Source: CALLJL01 sp964627255
GTDB taxonomy: Bacteria > Acidobacteriota > Aminicenantia > Aminicenantales > CALLJL01
Assembly (NCBI GenBank): GCA_964627255.1
Contig: CAZVIN010000004.1
Location: forward strand, 1-64,000
Direction: 5' to 3'
Length of the DNA stretch: 64,000 bases
Shown here piece by piece: positions 56,362-63,325 of this stretch (positions are counted from its first letter, which is position 1; each line of letters starts with the position of its first letter). The notes under the pieces are model-generated. The model was given only the letters and a program-made list of their open reading frames with translations, ran no database searches and had not been told where the DNA came from. A program made the translations under genes and the position numbers.

Positions 56362-56871
56362 CTATCTCTTATAAAGTTTTAGCTTTTCCAACCGCGGGTC
56401 GGAAAGCTCATTAACACACTCACAGCGACCTTCCTGGCGAACCTGACCACAGACCGGGCACATTCCCTCACAGCTTTCAGAACAAAGAGGCTTGAGAGGA
56501 AAGGCGAGATTAATTTGCTCCAAAACAACCTGGTGTAAATCAATCTGGCGATTATAATAGAAAAGCTGGTTAATATCTTGCTCTTCTAACTCTTCTTTCA
56601 CTTCTTCCAATTCTTCCGGGAGATAAATCAAGTCAAAAGAAAGGTCAAGGGGAAATTCAAAAGGTCGGAGGCAACGGCTGCAAACGACACTTAGCCGGAC
56701 CTTAAGACGGCCTTTAATCCAGACTTCTTCCCCGAAGCGGCTTACCTTCATTTCAACGTGAGCCGGCTCCAGAAACACTGCCTCCTCTTCAACCAGGTCC
56801 CCACTAAGGAACTCAAAATCTCTTCTGACTTCGAGCCCTTCATGAGGAATTTTATCGACTTCGATAAGCAT
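56362..56871 (-). CDS. yceD: YceD/DUF177 family protein
   Basis: The 169-residue protein has a C-terminal DUF177 signature with Cys pairs: VVCSRCLRPFEFPLDLSFDL, then LKPLCSESCEGMCPVCGQ and CEC. YceD precedes rpmF in most bacteria and has been linked to 23S rRNA in plants and some bacteria. It is the first gene of the fatty-acid operon and starts 12 bases after the palindrome at 56883-56899. Confidence 0.88.
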   Translation of the reverse strand: MLIEVDKIPHEGLEVRRDFEFLSGDLVEEEAVFLEPAHVEMKVSRFGEEVWIKGRLKVRLSVVCSRCLRPFEFPLDLSFDLIYLPEELEEVKEELEEQDINQLFYYNRQIDLHQVVLEQINLAFPLKPLCSESCEGMCPVCGQVRQEGRCECVNELSDPRLEKLKLYKR

Positions 56872-56882
56872 TGATACTCCTG

Positions 56883-56899
56883 GGGATAAAATTTATCCC
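56883..56899. promoter_or_regulatory. Perfect palindrome in the leader of the yceD-fab operon
   Basis: GGGATAAA-A-TTTATCCC forms 8-base perfect arms around one central base. It lies just downstream of the -10 box and 12 bases before the yceD ATG, which is a good place for a repressor. The sequence does not resemble the published FapR or FabR sites that I know. Confidence 0.5.
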
Positions 56900-56913
56900 T
56901 TAACGAGCTCTTT

Positions 56914-56941
56914 ATTATAGCACCTAACCCCTCTTTGTCAA
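56914..56941 (-). promoter_or_regulatory. Consensus sigma-70 promoter of the yceD-rpmF-plsX-fabG-acpP-fabF operon
   Basis: On the minus strand TTGACA (56936-56941) and TATAAT (56914-56919) are both perfect, with a 16-base spacer, about 43 bases before yceD. Confidence 0.75.
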
Positions 56942-57490
56942 CGAAAGCGGGGCTCATCCTCAAAAAGGGTGAAGCTTCAAGCGCTTTTTTATCATGAATA
57001 TTTAGCCTTTTTCCCCCTAAAAGAGCTCGGCAATCAGGGAAATAGGGGGACGGTTATAAGGTCTCACTTTAGTCTCTTTTCAAAAATTAAAAGAAGAATA
57101 AACCCCACGTTAATTTTTAAAAGGCATCTATTACCTGCCCAAAATCTCAGACCTTCCTGGGTTTAAAATAATTACACCCAATATAAGCCCAACAATCACC
57201 CTTTTTTCATGACGGAGCCCCACCTCTCAACCCAGGCTTAATATGGCATCAAGAGTAATTAGAGGCGATATACAGAGAAACAAAGCCCCCTCTGTGCTGG
57301 CTCAGATACATTAATGACCCATTATAATTCTTCTATTAGTGGTGAACGTCAATCTCTCTTCACCTAATAGAATTTCAAGTTTTTGCCCTAAGGACAACCT
57401 ATGGAGTGGGCTACAGACATCAATGAAAAGAGCAATGGACCGTAAAAAATCCCTGGTAAAAGTGTCACCGATGTATTGACCCCACACCCC
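56942..57490. other. Intergenic between divergent operons
   Basis: About 549 bases. An imperfect inverted repeat with arms CTATTAGTGGTGAA and TTCACCTAATAG lies at 57333-57370. GTGTCACCGATGTATTGACC around 57458-57481 faintly resembles insertion-sequence ends but is too short to call. No gene was supported. Confidence 0.4.
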
Positions 57491-57519
57491 TTGACAAAGG
57501 TCATAGAGAAAGATAAAAT
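57491..57519 (+). promoter_or_regulatory. Near-consensus promoter of the Fe-S/redox operon
   Basis: TTGACA (57491-57496), a 17-base spacer and TAAAAT (57514-57519). Two nested inverted repeats follow at once. The first annotated gene is 254 bases downstream, and a small frame begins at 57568. Confidence 0.65.
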
Positions 57520-57521
57520 AG

Positions 57522-57553
57522 ATATGATGATATTATCATATATTCATAATATC
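57522..57553. promoter_or_regulatory. Overlapping inverted repeats at the transcription start (candidate operator)
   Basis: ATATGAT (57522-57528) pairs with ATCATAT (57535-57541) across 6 bases. GATATTA (57529-57535) pairs with TAATATC (57547-57553) across 11. Both sets of 7-base arms are perfect and begin 3 bases after the -10 box, where a repressor would block initiation. Confidence 0.45.
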
Positions 57554-57567
57554 AAGCACGGGGAAAA

Positions 57568-57768
57568 ATGAACGGCTTTGCTAACGAAATGTTTGATGAA
57601 AGTTATAAGGCGGCTGGACACAGAAAAAAGTCTTTTCGAAAGGTTATCAACTCATCGTATCTAGCCCGAAATCCTGGCGCTAATCTAATTGGGCCCAGAA
57701 AGGAAATAGATTCATTTTACCCAGCCAACAGATTAAAGGTAGCAGATAATTTTACTTTAAGGAGGTAA
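57568..57768 (+). CDS. Possible small leader protein, unknown
   Basis: A 66-codon frame starts 48 bases after the strong promoter, with GGGG six bases ahead of its ATG. It ends 4 bases before the next gene's ATG, with its stop embedded in that gene's AAGGAGG ribosome-binding site. The product is basic and has no recognised motif. Position argues for translation, but the sequence gives no homology, so it may be a chance frame. Confidence 0.3.
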   Translation: MNGFANEMFDESYKAAGHRKKSFRKVINSSYLARNPGANLIGPRKEIDSFYPANRLKVADNFTLRR

Positions 57769-57772
57769 TAGA

Positions 57773-58132
57773 ATGTCGGCTAAACCGAGGTTCGTCATGT
57801 GCATTTGCACTGGTCAATGCCCGGGGTTCAAATCTCTTGACCTCTGGGAACTTATTAACACGGTAAGGCGGGAGATGGACGTGGAATACGCCCTCGTTCA
57901 TCCCCAACTCTGCGTCGACGACGGGGACAGGTTCCTCAAAGATTATATTAAGGACGACGGCCTTTATATCATCGGCGCCTGTGACCCCAAGATGCAGAGA
58001 AAGATGATGAAAGAAGCCTTCGAGGCAGTGGGCGTTGATTTCGAAAAAATGGTCATTCCCCTTGACCTGAGAAACCTGAGCACGGAAGAGGCAATAAAGA
58101 AAGTCCAGGAAGCGGTGGAAGCTGCTAAATAA
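57773..58132 (+). CDS. Stand-alone HdrA N-terminal-like Fe-S protein
   Basis: The 119-residue protein matches the N-terminal non-canonical cluster domain of heterodisulfide reductase subunit A: RFVMCICTGQCPGF, ALVHPQLCVDDGDRFLKDYI, YIIGACDPKMQRKMMKEAFE and DLRNLS. These correspond to HdrA's C-H-C-G, Y-M-C-S-D-P-G, A-C-S-P-R-M-H and N-I-R-E segments. Cysteines in CIC, QC, LC and AC are the likely cluster ligands. The thioredoxin-reductase-like FAD domain of HdrA is absent. It has a strong AAGGAGG site and is the first clear gene of the operon with ferredoxin, CC protein, SufC and SufB. A role in electron or sulfur transfer is inferred. Confidence 0.65.
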   Translation: MSAKPRFVMCICTGQCPGFKSLDLWELINTVRREMDVEYALVHPQLCVDDGDRFLKDYIKDDGLYIIGACDPKMQRKMMKEAFEAVGVDFEKMVIPLDLRNLSTEEAIKKVQEAVEAAK

Positions 58133-58303
58133 GGTGCTCAGACGAGTCAAGTCGTTGCTCGGGAATGAGTCAGGAGACATGGGAAAAGGCCAAACAACAA
58201 TTTTGGGCTCTTCGCCCGAGCCATGGCGACTCAAGGAGGGCGGGGTAACAAGCGCGCCGCCCCCCTCGGCCAAATTTCTTTTTAAGAGTCAGGAGGAAAA
58301 AAG

Positions 58304-58582
58304 ATGTTTAAGGTTCCCCGTGAATATATCCCCTGGTATCCAACGATTGATGAGGATAAATGTATCGGCTGTGGAGAATGTTTCGATTTTTGCAAGAACG
58401 GCGTTTTTGAATGGGATGAGGAGAAAAATTGTCCTCGGGTTGTTCAGCCCTATAGCTGTGTCGTCGGTTGCAGCGCCTGCCAAAATCTCTGTACCCAAGA
58501 CGCCATCTCCTTTCCTTCGATGAAAGAAATTGCCGAGATAGTTAAAAAATACCACCAGGAACTCTCGGAAGAAGCTAAATAA
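58304..58582 (+). CDS. Dicluster [4Fe-4S] ferredoxin
   Basis: The 92-residue protein has DEDKCIGCGECFDFC (CxxCxxCxxxC) and a second motif SCVVGCSACQNLCTQDAISF (CxxxCxxCxxxC). It therefore probably binds two [4Fe-4S] clusters. A helical tail follows. The ATG has an AGGAGG site. It lies 171 bases after the HdrA-like gene and is likely cotranscribed with it. Confidence 0.85.
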   Translation: MFKVPREYIPWYPTIDEDKCIGCGECFDFCKNGVFEWDEEKNCPRVVQPYSCVVGCSACQNLCTQDAISFPSMKEIAEIVKKYHQELSEEAK

Positions 58583-58689
58583 AAATAAGAGGCTGGCAAC
58601 AGGAAAAGGAAACGCAGACTCGATGGGCTAAGCTTTAAAATAGCACCGTCCTGGCTCGGGCGTTGAACAAAAATAAGAAGGGAGTTAAG

Positions 58690-59040
58690 ATGAAGGTCAA
58701 AGTTATTCTGAATGGCGGGTTGAAGTCATGTTGTTCGAGCTATCCCCCAGAATTAATTCAAGAAATCTTAAAGGACTGGGTCAGGCCGGAAGACGAATTA
58801 GAAGTAATTGATAAGCAAAAAAGCGCCTGGGAGCCGGAGGAATTAGCGGCGCTCGCGGAGCAATATTTTTCCGACGCTATTTACCCTTTGCTTTATGTTG
58901 GCGATTTCCTGGTAACAGTAGGCGACTTACCCGATAAGGAGACTCTGCAGAAAATTCTTTCCGACCCCCAAAAATACTCCCTGGCTAAAGAGGATATCCT
59001 GGAGGAAGCTGCAAGGCATGGCCTGATAAAAGGAGAATGA
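58690..59040 (+). CDS. Small thioredoxin-fold candidate with CC motif, unknown
   Basis: The start at 58690 (MKVKVILNGGLKSCCSSYPP) is preferred because GGGAG precedes it. The frame is open 27 bases further up. The 116-residue protein begins with a beta strand and an adjacent Cys pair at the position where thioredoxin-like folds hold the active site. An alternating beta/alpha pattern follows (LEVIDKQKSAWEPEELAALA, YPLLYVGDFLVTVGDLPDKE). No family can be named with certainty; arsenic chaperone ArsD and YuzD-type proteins have broadly similar openings. Its place between a ferredoxin and sufC suggests sulfur, metal or redox handling. Confidence 0.5.
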   Translation: MKVKVILNGGLKSCCSSYPPELIQEILKDWVRPEDELEVIDKQKSAWEPEELAALAEQYFSDAIYPLLYVGDFLVTVGDLPDKETLQKILSDPQKYSLAKEDILEEAARHGLIKGE

Positions 59041-59264
59041 ATATTTTACCTTATTTTTAACTTAGCTAAAAAAAGAAATGGCGAAAGAGCTTTAACAGTG
59101 GCCTTTCTCATAGACTGGTGGCTTGGTCTCAGTGACTCCGGATATTCAACGTCAGAATTTCTCTGCCAGAGGCTAGATTTATTTGAAGAGGAAGACCTTT
59201 AAGCTTTGATAACTAAATCAAAATTGGCGGCGAGATTAAATTATCAGAAGAAAGGAAATAAAGG

Positions 59265-60008
59265 ATGGAAATACTGCGGTTAGAAAAAGTCTCTCTTCAG
59301 CTCGAAGGAAGACAAATCCTGAATGACTTGAGCCTTTCGGTAAAAGAGGGAACGATTCATTCTATCCTCGGAGCTAATGCCGCTGGTAAATCAAGTTTGG
59401 CTTACTGTTTGATGGGTAGTCCTGAATACTTTCCCCAAAAAGGGAAAATTTATTTCTTGAGCCAAGATATAACTCATATGCTTATTTATGAAAGAGCTAA
59501 ATTGGGCCTCACCCTTGCCTGGCAAGAGCCGGCTCGTTTCGAGGGCTTAACGGTTAAAGATTATATTGCCGTGGGCATGCCAGATAAAGATGAAAGAAAA
59601 ATAGAAGAGGCTCTTTATAAAGTTCTTTTAGAGCCAAAAAATTATCTTGCTCGCCCAATTGACCGCACCTTGAGTGGAGGGGAAAGAAAAAGAATCGAGC
59701 TGGCCGCAGTTTTGGCCATGAAGCCGAAGCTGGCTATTCTGGATGAGCCAGACTCAGGAATTGATATTTTGGCCCTAGATTATATCGTGGAAGTTATAAG
59801 GGAGTTAAAGGCGGCCGGTACCACCGTGCTCCTTATTACCCATCGAGAAGAAGTGGCTGAAATCGCCGATAAGACTTCCCTAATCTGTTCAGGTTTTATT
59901 GTCAAGGAAGGTTCTCCCGAAGAGGTAGGCAAATATTTTAGGGAAAAATGTATCCCTTGCCCTACCCGCCTTTATCCGGCTGAAGAAGAAAAAATAACTG
60001 GAGGATAA
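59265..60008 (+). CDS. sufC: Fe-S assembly ATPase SufC
   Basis: The 247-residue ABC ATPase has Walker A GANAAGKSS (residues 36-44), signature LSGGERKRIELAAVLAM, Walker B LAILDEPDSGIDILALDYIV and switch His in LLITHREE. The ERKRIE variation after LSGG and the DEPDSGID segment are SufC-specific. A Cys pair (EKCIPCPTRLYP) lies near the C-terminus, which is unusual. It lies 2 bases before the sufB-like gene. With only two suf genes this matches the minimal SufBC (SMS) system of anaerobes. Confidence 0.92.
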   Translation: MEILRLEKVSLQLEGRQILNDLSLSVKEGTIHSILGANAAGKSSLAYCLMGSPEYFPQKGKIYFLSQDITHMLIYERAKLGLTLAWQEPARFEGLTVKDYIAVGMPDKDERKIEEALYKVLLEPKNYLARPIDRTLSGGERKRIELAAVLAMKPKLAILDEPDSGIDILALDYIVEVIRELKAAGTTVLLITHREEVAEIADKTSLICSGFIVKEGSPEEVGKYFREKCIPCPTRLYPAEEEKITGG

Positions 60009-60010
60009 TC

Positions 60011-60946
60011 ATGCAAGATTATGAATATATGCTGGCGGCTTATGAAGAGGCAGGCGGCAAACCTTCAATTTTTAAAGATTCTAAAATTGCCCATTTGGTA
60101 GTCCATAAGAATAAAGTTATCGGCCATCATTTAGTGCCGGGTCTTATCCTACACCCAGAGGAAACAGTTTCTGGCGTCAATATTAATTTAACGATAGAAA
60201 AAGGCGTCAGGATAGAAAATCCCGTTCATCTGTGTTTTGGCGTTCTGCCCAAAGAAGGAATTCAAGAGATTAATATCAAGGCCCGAATTGAAGATGGGGC
60301 TGGGGTAAAGCTTTTAGCTCATTGTGTCTTCCCTAATGCCGTCAAGGTTAGACATCAAATGATGGCCGAGATAGAAGTGGGAGATAACGCCTTTTATGAA
60401 TACAATGAAGTTCATTACCATGGTGAAACAGGAGGAATAGAAGTTGTGCCCAAAGCTCAAGTTTCTGTAGGTCAAGACAGTTTTTTTAGCACCAATTTTT
60501 CTCTCCTCAAAGGAAGGGTTGGCCTCTTTGACCTCGACTATGAGGTACATGTTCAGAAGGGGTCGAGTCTTTCGATGGTGGCAAAAATTTATGGCTACGG
60601 CGAAGACCGCATCAGAATCAAGGAAGCTGGTTGGCTCGAGGGAGAAAGAGCCCGCGGCGTGATTAAAAGCCGAATTGCCGTTAGAGATAGAGCAATCAGT
60701 GAAATAATTAATGAGCTTACAGCCGCTGCGGCCGAAGCTCGAGGGCATGTGGATTGTCTGGAGATTATCCAGGGAGAAGCCCAGGCAAAGGCGATTCCCA
60801 TAGTCAATGTTACCCATGAGCTGGCTCGCGTTACCCATGAAGCCGCCATAGGTCGGGTGGATAAAAAACAAATTCAGACGCTCATGGCCAGAGGATTAAG
60901 AGAAGAAGAAGCCATTGATTTGGTGGTAAAAGGTATGCTCAAATGA
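60011..60946 (+). CDS. SufB/SufD-like Fe-S scaffold protein (single partner of SufC)
   Basis: The 311-residue protein is a SufBD-core beta-helix protein: GVNINLTIEKGVRIENPVHL, RHQMMAEIEVGDNAFYEYNE, HYHGETGGIEVVPKAQVSVG, KSRIAVRDRAISEIINELTA and HVDCLEIIQGEAQAKAIPIV. The C-terminal block VTHEAAIGRVDKKQIQTLMA followed by GLREEEAIDLVVKGML is the SufB/D helical region that binds SufC. It is short compared with E. coli SufB (~495) and SufD (~420), which fits archaeal and anaerobic minimal SufB. Cys and His residues in the beta-helix (LAHCVF, DCLE) could hold the nascent cluster. Confidence 0.88.
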   Translation: MQDYEYMLAAYEEAGGKPSIFKDSKIAHLVVHKNKVIGHHLVPGLILHPEETVSGVNINLTIEKGVRIENPVHLCFGVLPKEGIQEINIKARIEDGAGVKLLAHCVFPNAVKVRHQMMAEIEVGDNAFYEYNEVHYHGETGGIEVVPKAQVSVGQDSFFSTNFSLLKGRVGLFDLDYEVHVQKGSSLSMVAKIYGYGEDRIRIKEAGWLEGERARGVIKSRIAVRDRAISEIINELTAAAAEARGHVDCLEIIQGEAQAKAIPIVNVTHELARVTHEAAIGRVDKKQIQTLMARGLREEEAIDLVVKGMLK

Positions 60947-61578
<632 letters not shown>

Positions 61579-61887
61579 ATGATAAGTGTTATCTTAAAAC
61601 AGCTAGCCAAATTCTCCGCTGAGGGACACACCAAAATGATCTTTTATGATTCAGAGAGAATAAAAGCTCAGGTAATGGGGTTCGAGCCGGGGCAGCAAAT
61701 TCCTCCTTGCCGGATGGACCACGATGTTATGTTCGTAGTTCTGGAAGGAGAAGGAAAAATCATCGTTAATGGCGAAGAGGAGGCGGTAGAAAAAACATCT
61801 TGGGTTTTTGTGCCCAAGGAAAAGGAAACTCGTTCCCTTAAAGCCGAGACAAAAATGATTGTCCTATCCATTCAATTAAAGTTTTAG
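61579..61887 (+). CDS. Small cupin-domain protein
   Basis: The 102-residue protein has a single conserved beta-barrel: GFEPGQQIPPCRMDHDVMFV, VLEGEGKIIVNGEEEAVEKT and WVFVPKEKETRSLKAETKMI. The first motif has a Cys and a single His where many cupins have two His, so metal binding may differ. The AAGGAG site is good. It is followed after 4 bases by permease genes and probably regulates or accompanies them. Ligand unknown. Confidence 0.8.
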   Translation: MISVILKQLAKFSAEGHTKMIFYDSERIKAQVMGFEPGQQIPPCRMDHDVMFVVLEGEGKIIVNGEEEAVEKTSWVFVPKEKETRSLKAETKMIVLSIQLKF

Positions 61888-61891
61888 CCTT

Positions 61892-62371
61892 ATGTTTGTT
61901 TTAACCATCTGGATTCTGGCCGGTTTGCTCTTAGCCCTTTCTTTATTCAAGAGTAAGGAAAAAACGGCCGCTTCGCTTCTGACTTCGTGGAAATTCTTTC
62001 GCTCGCTGGCCTTGCCTGTTCTCCTTACTATCTGGGTCATTGGCTTCCTTTTAACCTTTCTTTCGCCCGAGCTCATCTCCAGAGTATTGGGACAAAATTT
62101 GGGCTGGCGGGGAACCGTCCTGGCCGCTCTTTTTGGCTCAGTCGTTTTGATTCAGGCTTTCATTGCTTTTCCCTTAGCTGGCTCGTTACTCCGGCAGGGA
62201 GCCAGTGTAAGTGCCATTGCCGCTTTTGTTACTACCCTGGTGATGGTCGGCGTTATCACCGCACCGCTGGAGATAAAGTTTTTTGGGAAAAAATTCACCC
62301 TCTGGAGAAACCTCCTCAGTTTTGTTTTCGCCCTTATAATCGCCCTGATCATGGGAGCTCGCCTCGGATGA
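61892..62371 (+). CDS. Half-size permease (UPF0718/ArsP-like), first half
   Basis: The 159-residue protein has four or five predicted membrane segments. It carries ELISRVLGQNLGWRGTVLAA, FIAFPLAGSLLRQGASVSAI and TTLVMVGVITAPLEIKFFGK. The alternating G-R-G and P-L-A-G motifs occur in the two halves of DUF318/ArsP-type permeases. Those are normally one ~300-residue chain, whereas here each half is a separate gene. Substrate unknown. Its stop overlaps the start of the next gene (ATGA). Confidence 0.7.
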   Translation: MFVLTIWILAGLLLALSLFKSKEKTAASLLTSWKFFRSLALPVLLTIWVIGFLLTFLSPELISRVLGQNLGWRGTVLAALFGSVVLIQAFIAFPLAGSLLRQGASVSAIAAFVTTLVMVGVITAPLEIKFFGKKFTLWRNLLSFVFALIIALIMGARLG

Positions 62372-62874
62372 AAAAAATATTGACCGCTAAAAACTTAATT
62401 TTATTGCTTGGCCTGGCCACAATTATCGTTTATCTTTTCAACCACGAGCAAGCTTTCTCCATCCTTCTTATGGCTAAAAACTACTTAATTGAGATGCTTT
62501 CAGTGCTACCACCAATCGTTGTTCTCATCGGCCTTTTTCAGGTCTGGGTTCCTCGCCAAACGGTGGAGAAAGCCATGGGAAGTTCCTCCGGCTTGAGGGG
62601 GATTCTTATGGCCATTCTTGTGGGGACAGTGGCTATGGGACCTCTTTACGCAGCTTTTCCCCTGGGGATTTCGCTTCTCGAAAAAGGAGCCAGTTTGTTC
62701 AATGTGGCCGTCTTTCTTTGCGTCTGGGCCTCAATTAAAATTCCTATGATTTTATTTGAAATCAAATTCCTCGGCCTTGATTTTGCTGGGCTGAGGCTGG
62801 CCTTAACTCTTCCCAGCATCATTATGATCAGTTTCTTTCTAACCCTAATTCTTGAGAAGGAGAGGAAGATATGA
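62368..62874 (+). CDS. Half-size permease (UPF0718/ArsP-like), second half
   Basis: The start ATG at 62368 overlaps the preceding stop, so translation is probably coupled. A longer upstream frame exists but only shadows the first half. The 168-residue protein has about five membrane segments and repeats the first half's motifs: VPRQTVEKAMGSSSGLRGIL, YAAFPLGISLLEKGASLFNV and WASIKIPMILFEIKFLGLDF. The two proteins probably form a heterodimer equivalent to a full permease. It overlaps the next gene by 4 bases. Confidence 0.7.
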   Translation: MKKILTAKNLILLLGLATIIVYLFNHEQAFSILLMAKNYLIEMLSVLPPIVVLIGLFQVWVPRQTVEKAMGSSSGLRGILMAILVGTVAMGPLYAAFPLGISLLEKGASLFNVAVFLCVWASIKIPMILFEIKFLGLDFAGLRLALTLPSIIMISFFLTLILEKERKI

Positions 62875-63311
62875 GGCGAAGAGCCGTAATTACCAGTATC
62901 GTCCTTTTTTCCCTTTTTACCCTGACCTGTGGCCAGAAAGACAAACTAACAGATAATAATGGAACAATGGCCCGCTCCGACTCAGACCAAGACAACCTCA
63001 TTGTCATCGGCCAGCTTAACCTGGATTTCTCCAAGTTCAAAGTAACCTTCATTGAACTAGGTGCTGACCGCTGTATCCCCTGCCGGGCCATGCAGCCAAT
63101 TATGAGGGAGATTGCCAAGGAGTTTAAAGGACAGGTCCAGGTTGTTTTTTATGATGTCTGGAAGGACCCACGACCGGCTCGAATTTATGGCATCCAGCTC
63201 ATCCCGACGCAAGTTTTCATTGATCAGGAGGGCAAGGAATTTTTCCGCCATGTCGGTTTTTTCCCGAAAGAGGAGGTTTTAAAAGTGCTTCGGCAGAAAG
63301 GGGTCCAATAA
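62871..63311 (+). CDS. Thioredoxin-like lipoprotein
   Basis: The 146-residue protein has a lipobox ending at Cys20 (LFTLTCGQK) and a thioredoxin fold with the CIPC motif (Cys68, Cys71: GADRCIPCRAMQPIMREIAK). The cis-Pro is in IQLIPTQVFIDQEG. It should work outside the cytoplasm as a thiol reductase. The following CcdA-type protein would deliver electrons to it from the cytoplasm. Overlap with the permease gene implies a joint operon. Confidence 0.85.
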   Translation: MRRRAVITSIVLFSLFTLTCGQKDKLTDNNGTMARSDSDQDNLIVIGQLNLDFSKFKVTFIELGADRCIPCRAMQPIMREIAKEFKGQVQVVFYDVWKDPRPARIYGIQLIPTQVFIDQEGKEFFRHVGFFPKEEVLKVLRQKGVQ

Positions 63312-63325
63312 ACAGAGAAAGAAGA

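Noticed and set aside
57458..57481. GTGTCACCGATGTATTGACC-like sequence as an insertion-sequence end
   Set aside because: Only about 20 bases resemble IS termini and no transposase or second end is nearby.
58134..58523. 129-codon frame overlapping the ferredoxin gene
   Set aside because: It runs in another frame across the ferredoxin. The ferredoxin has clear cluster motifs and a ribosome-binding site, so this is a shadow.
59099..59203. Short frame with GTG start (AFLIDWWLGLSDSGYSTSEF) before sufC
   Set aside because: It reads like possible protein but has no ribosome-binding site, and only about 34 codons follow a GTG. It may be a remnant; not supported as a gene.
61987..62367. 5' extension of the second permease frame
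   Set aside because: Its first 127 residues are Cys/Arg/His-rich and out of frame with the first permease half. The ATG at 62368 overlaps the preceding stop and opens a proper membrane protein.
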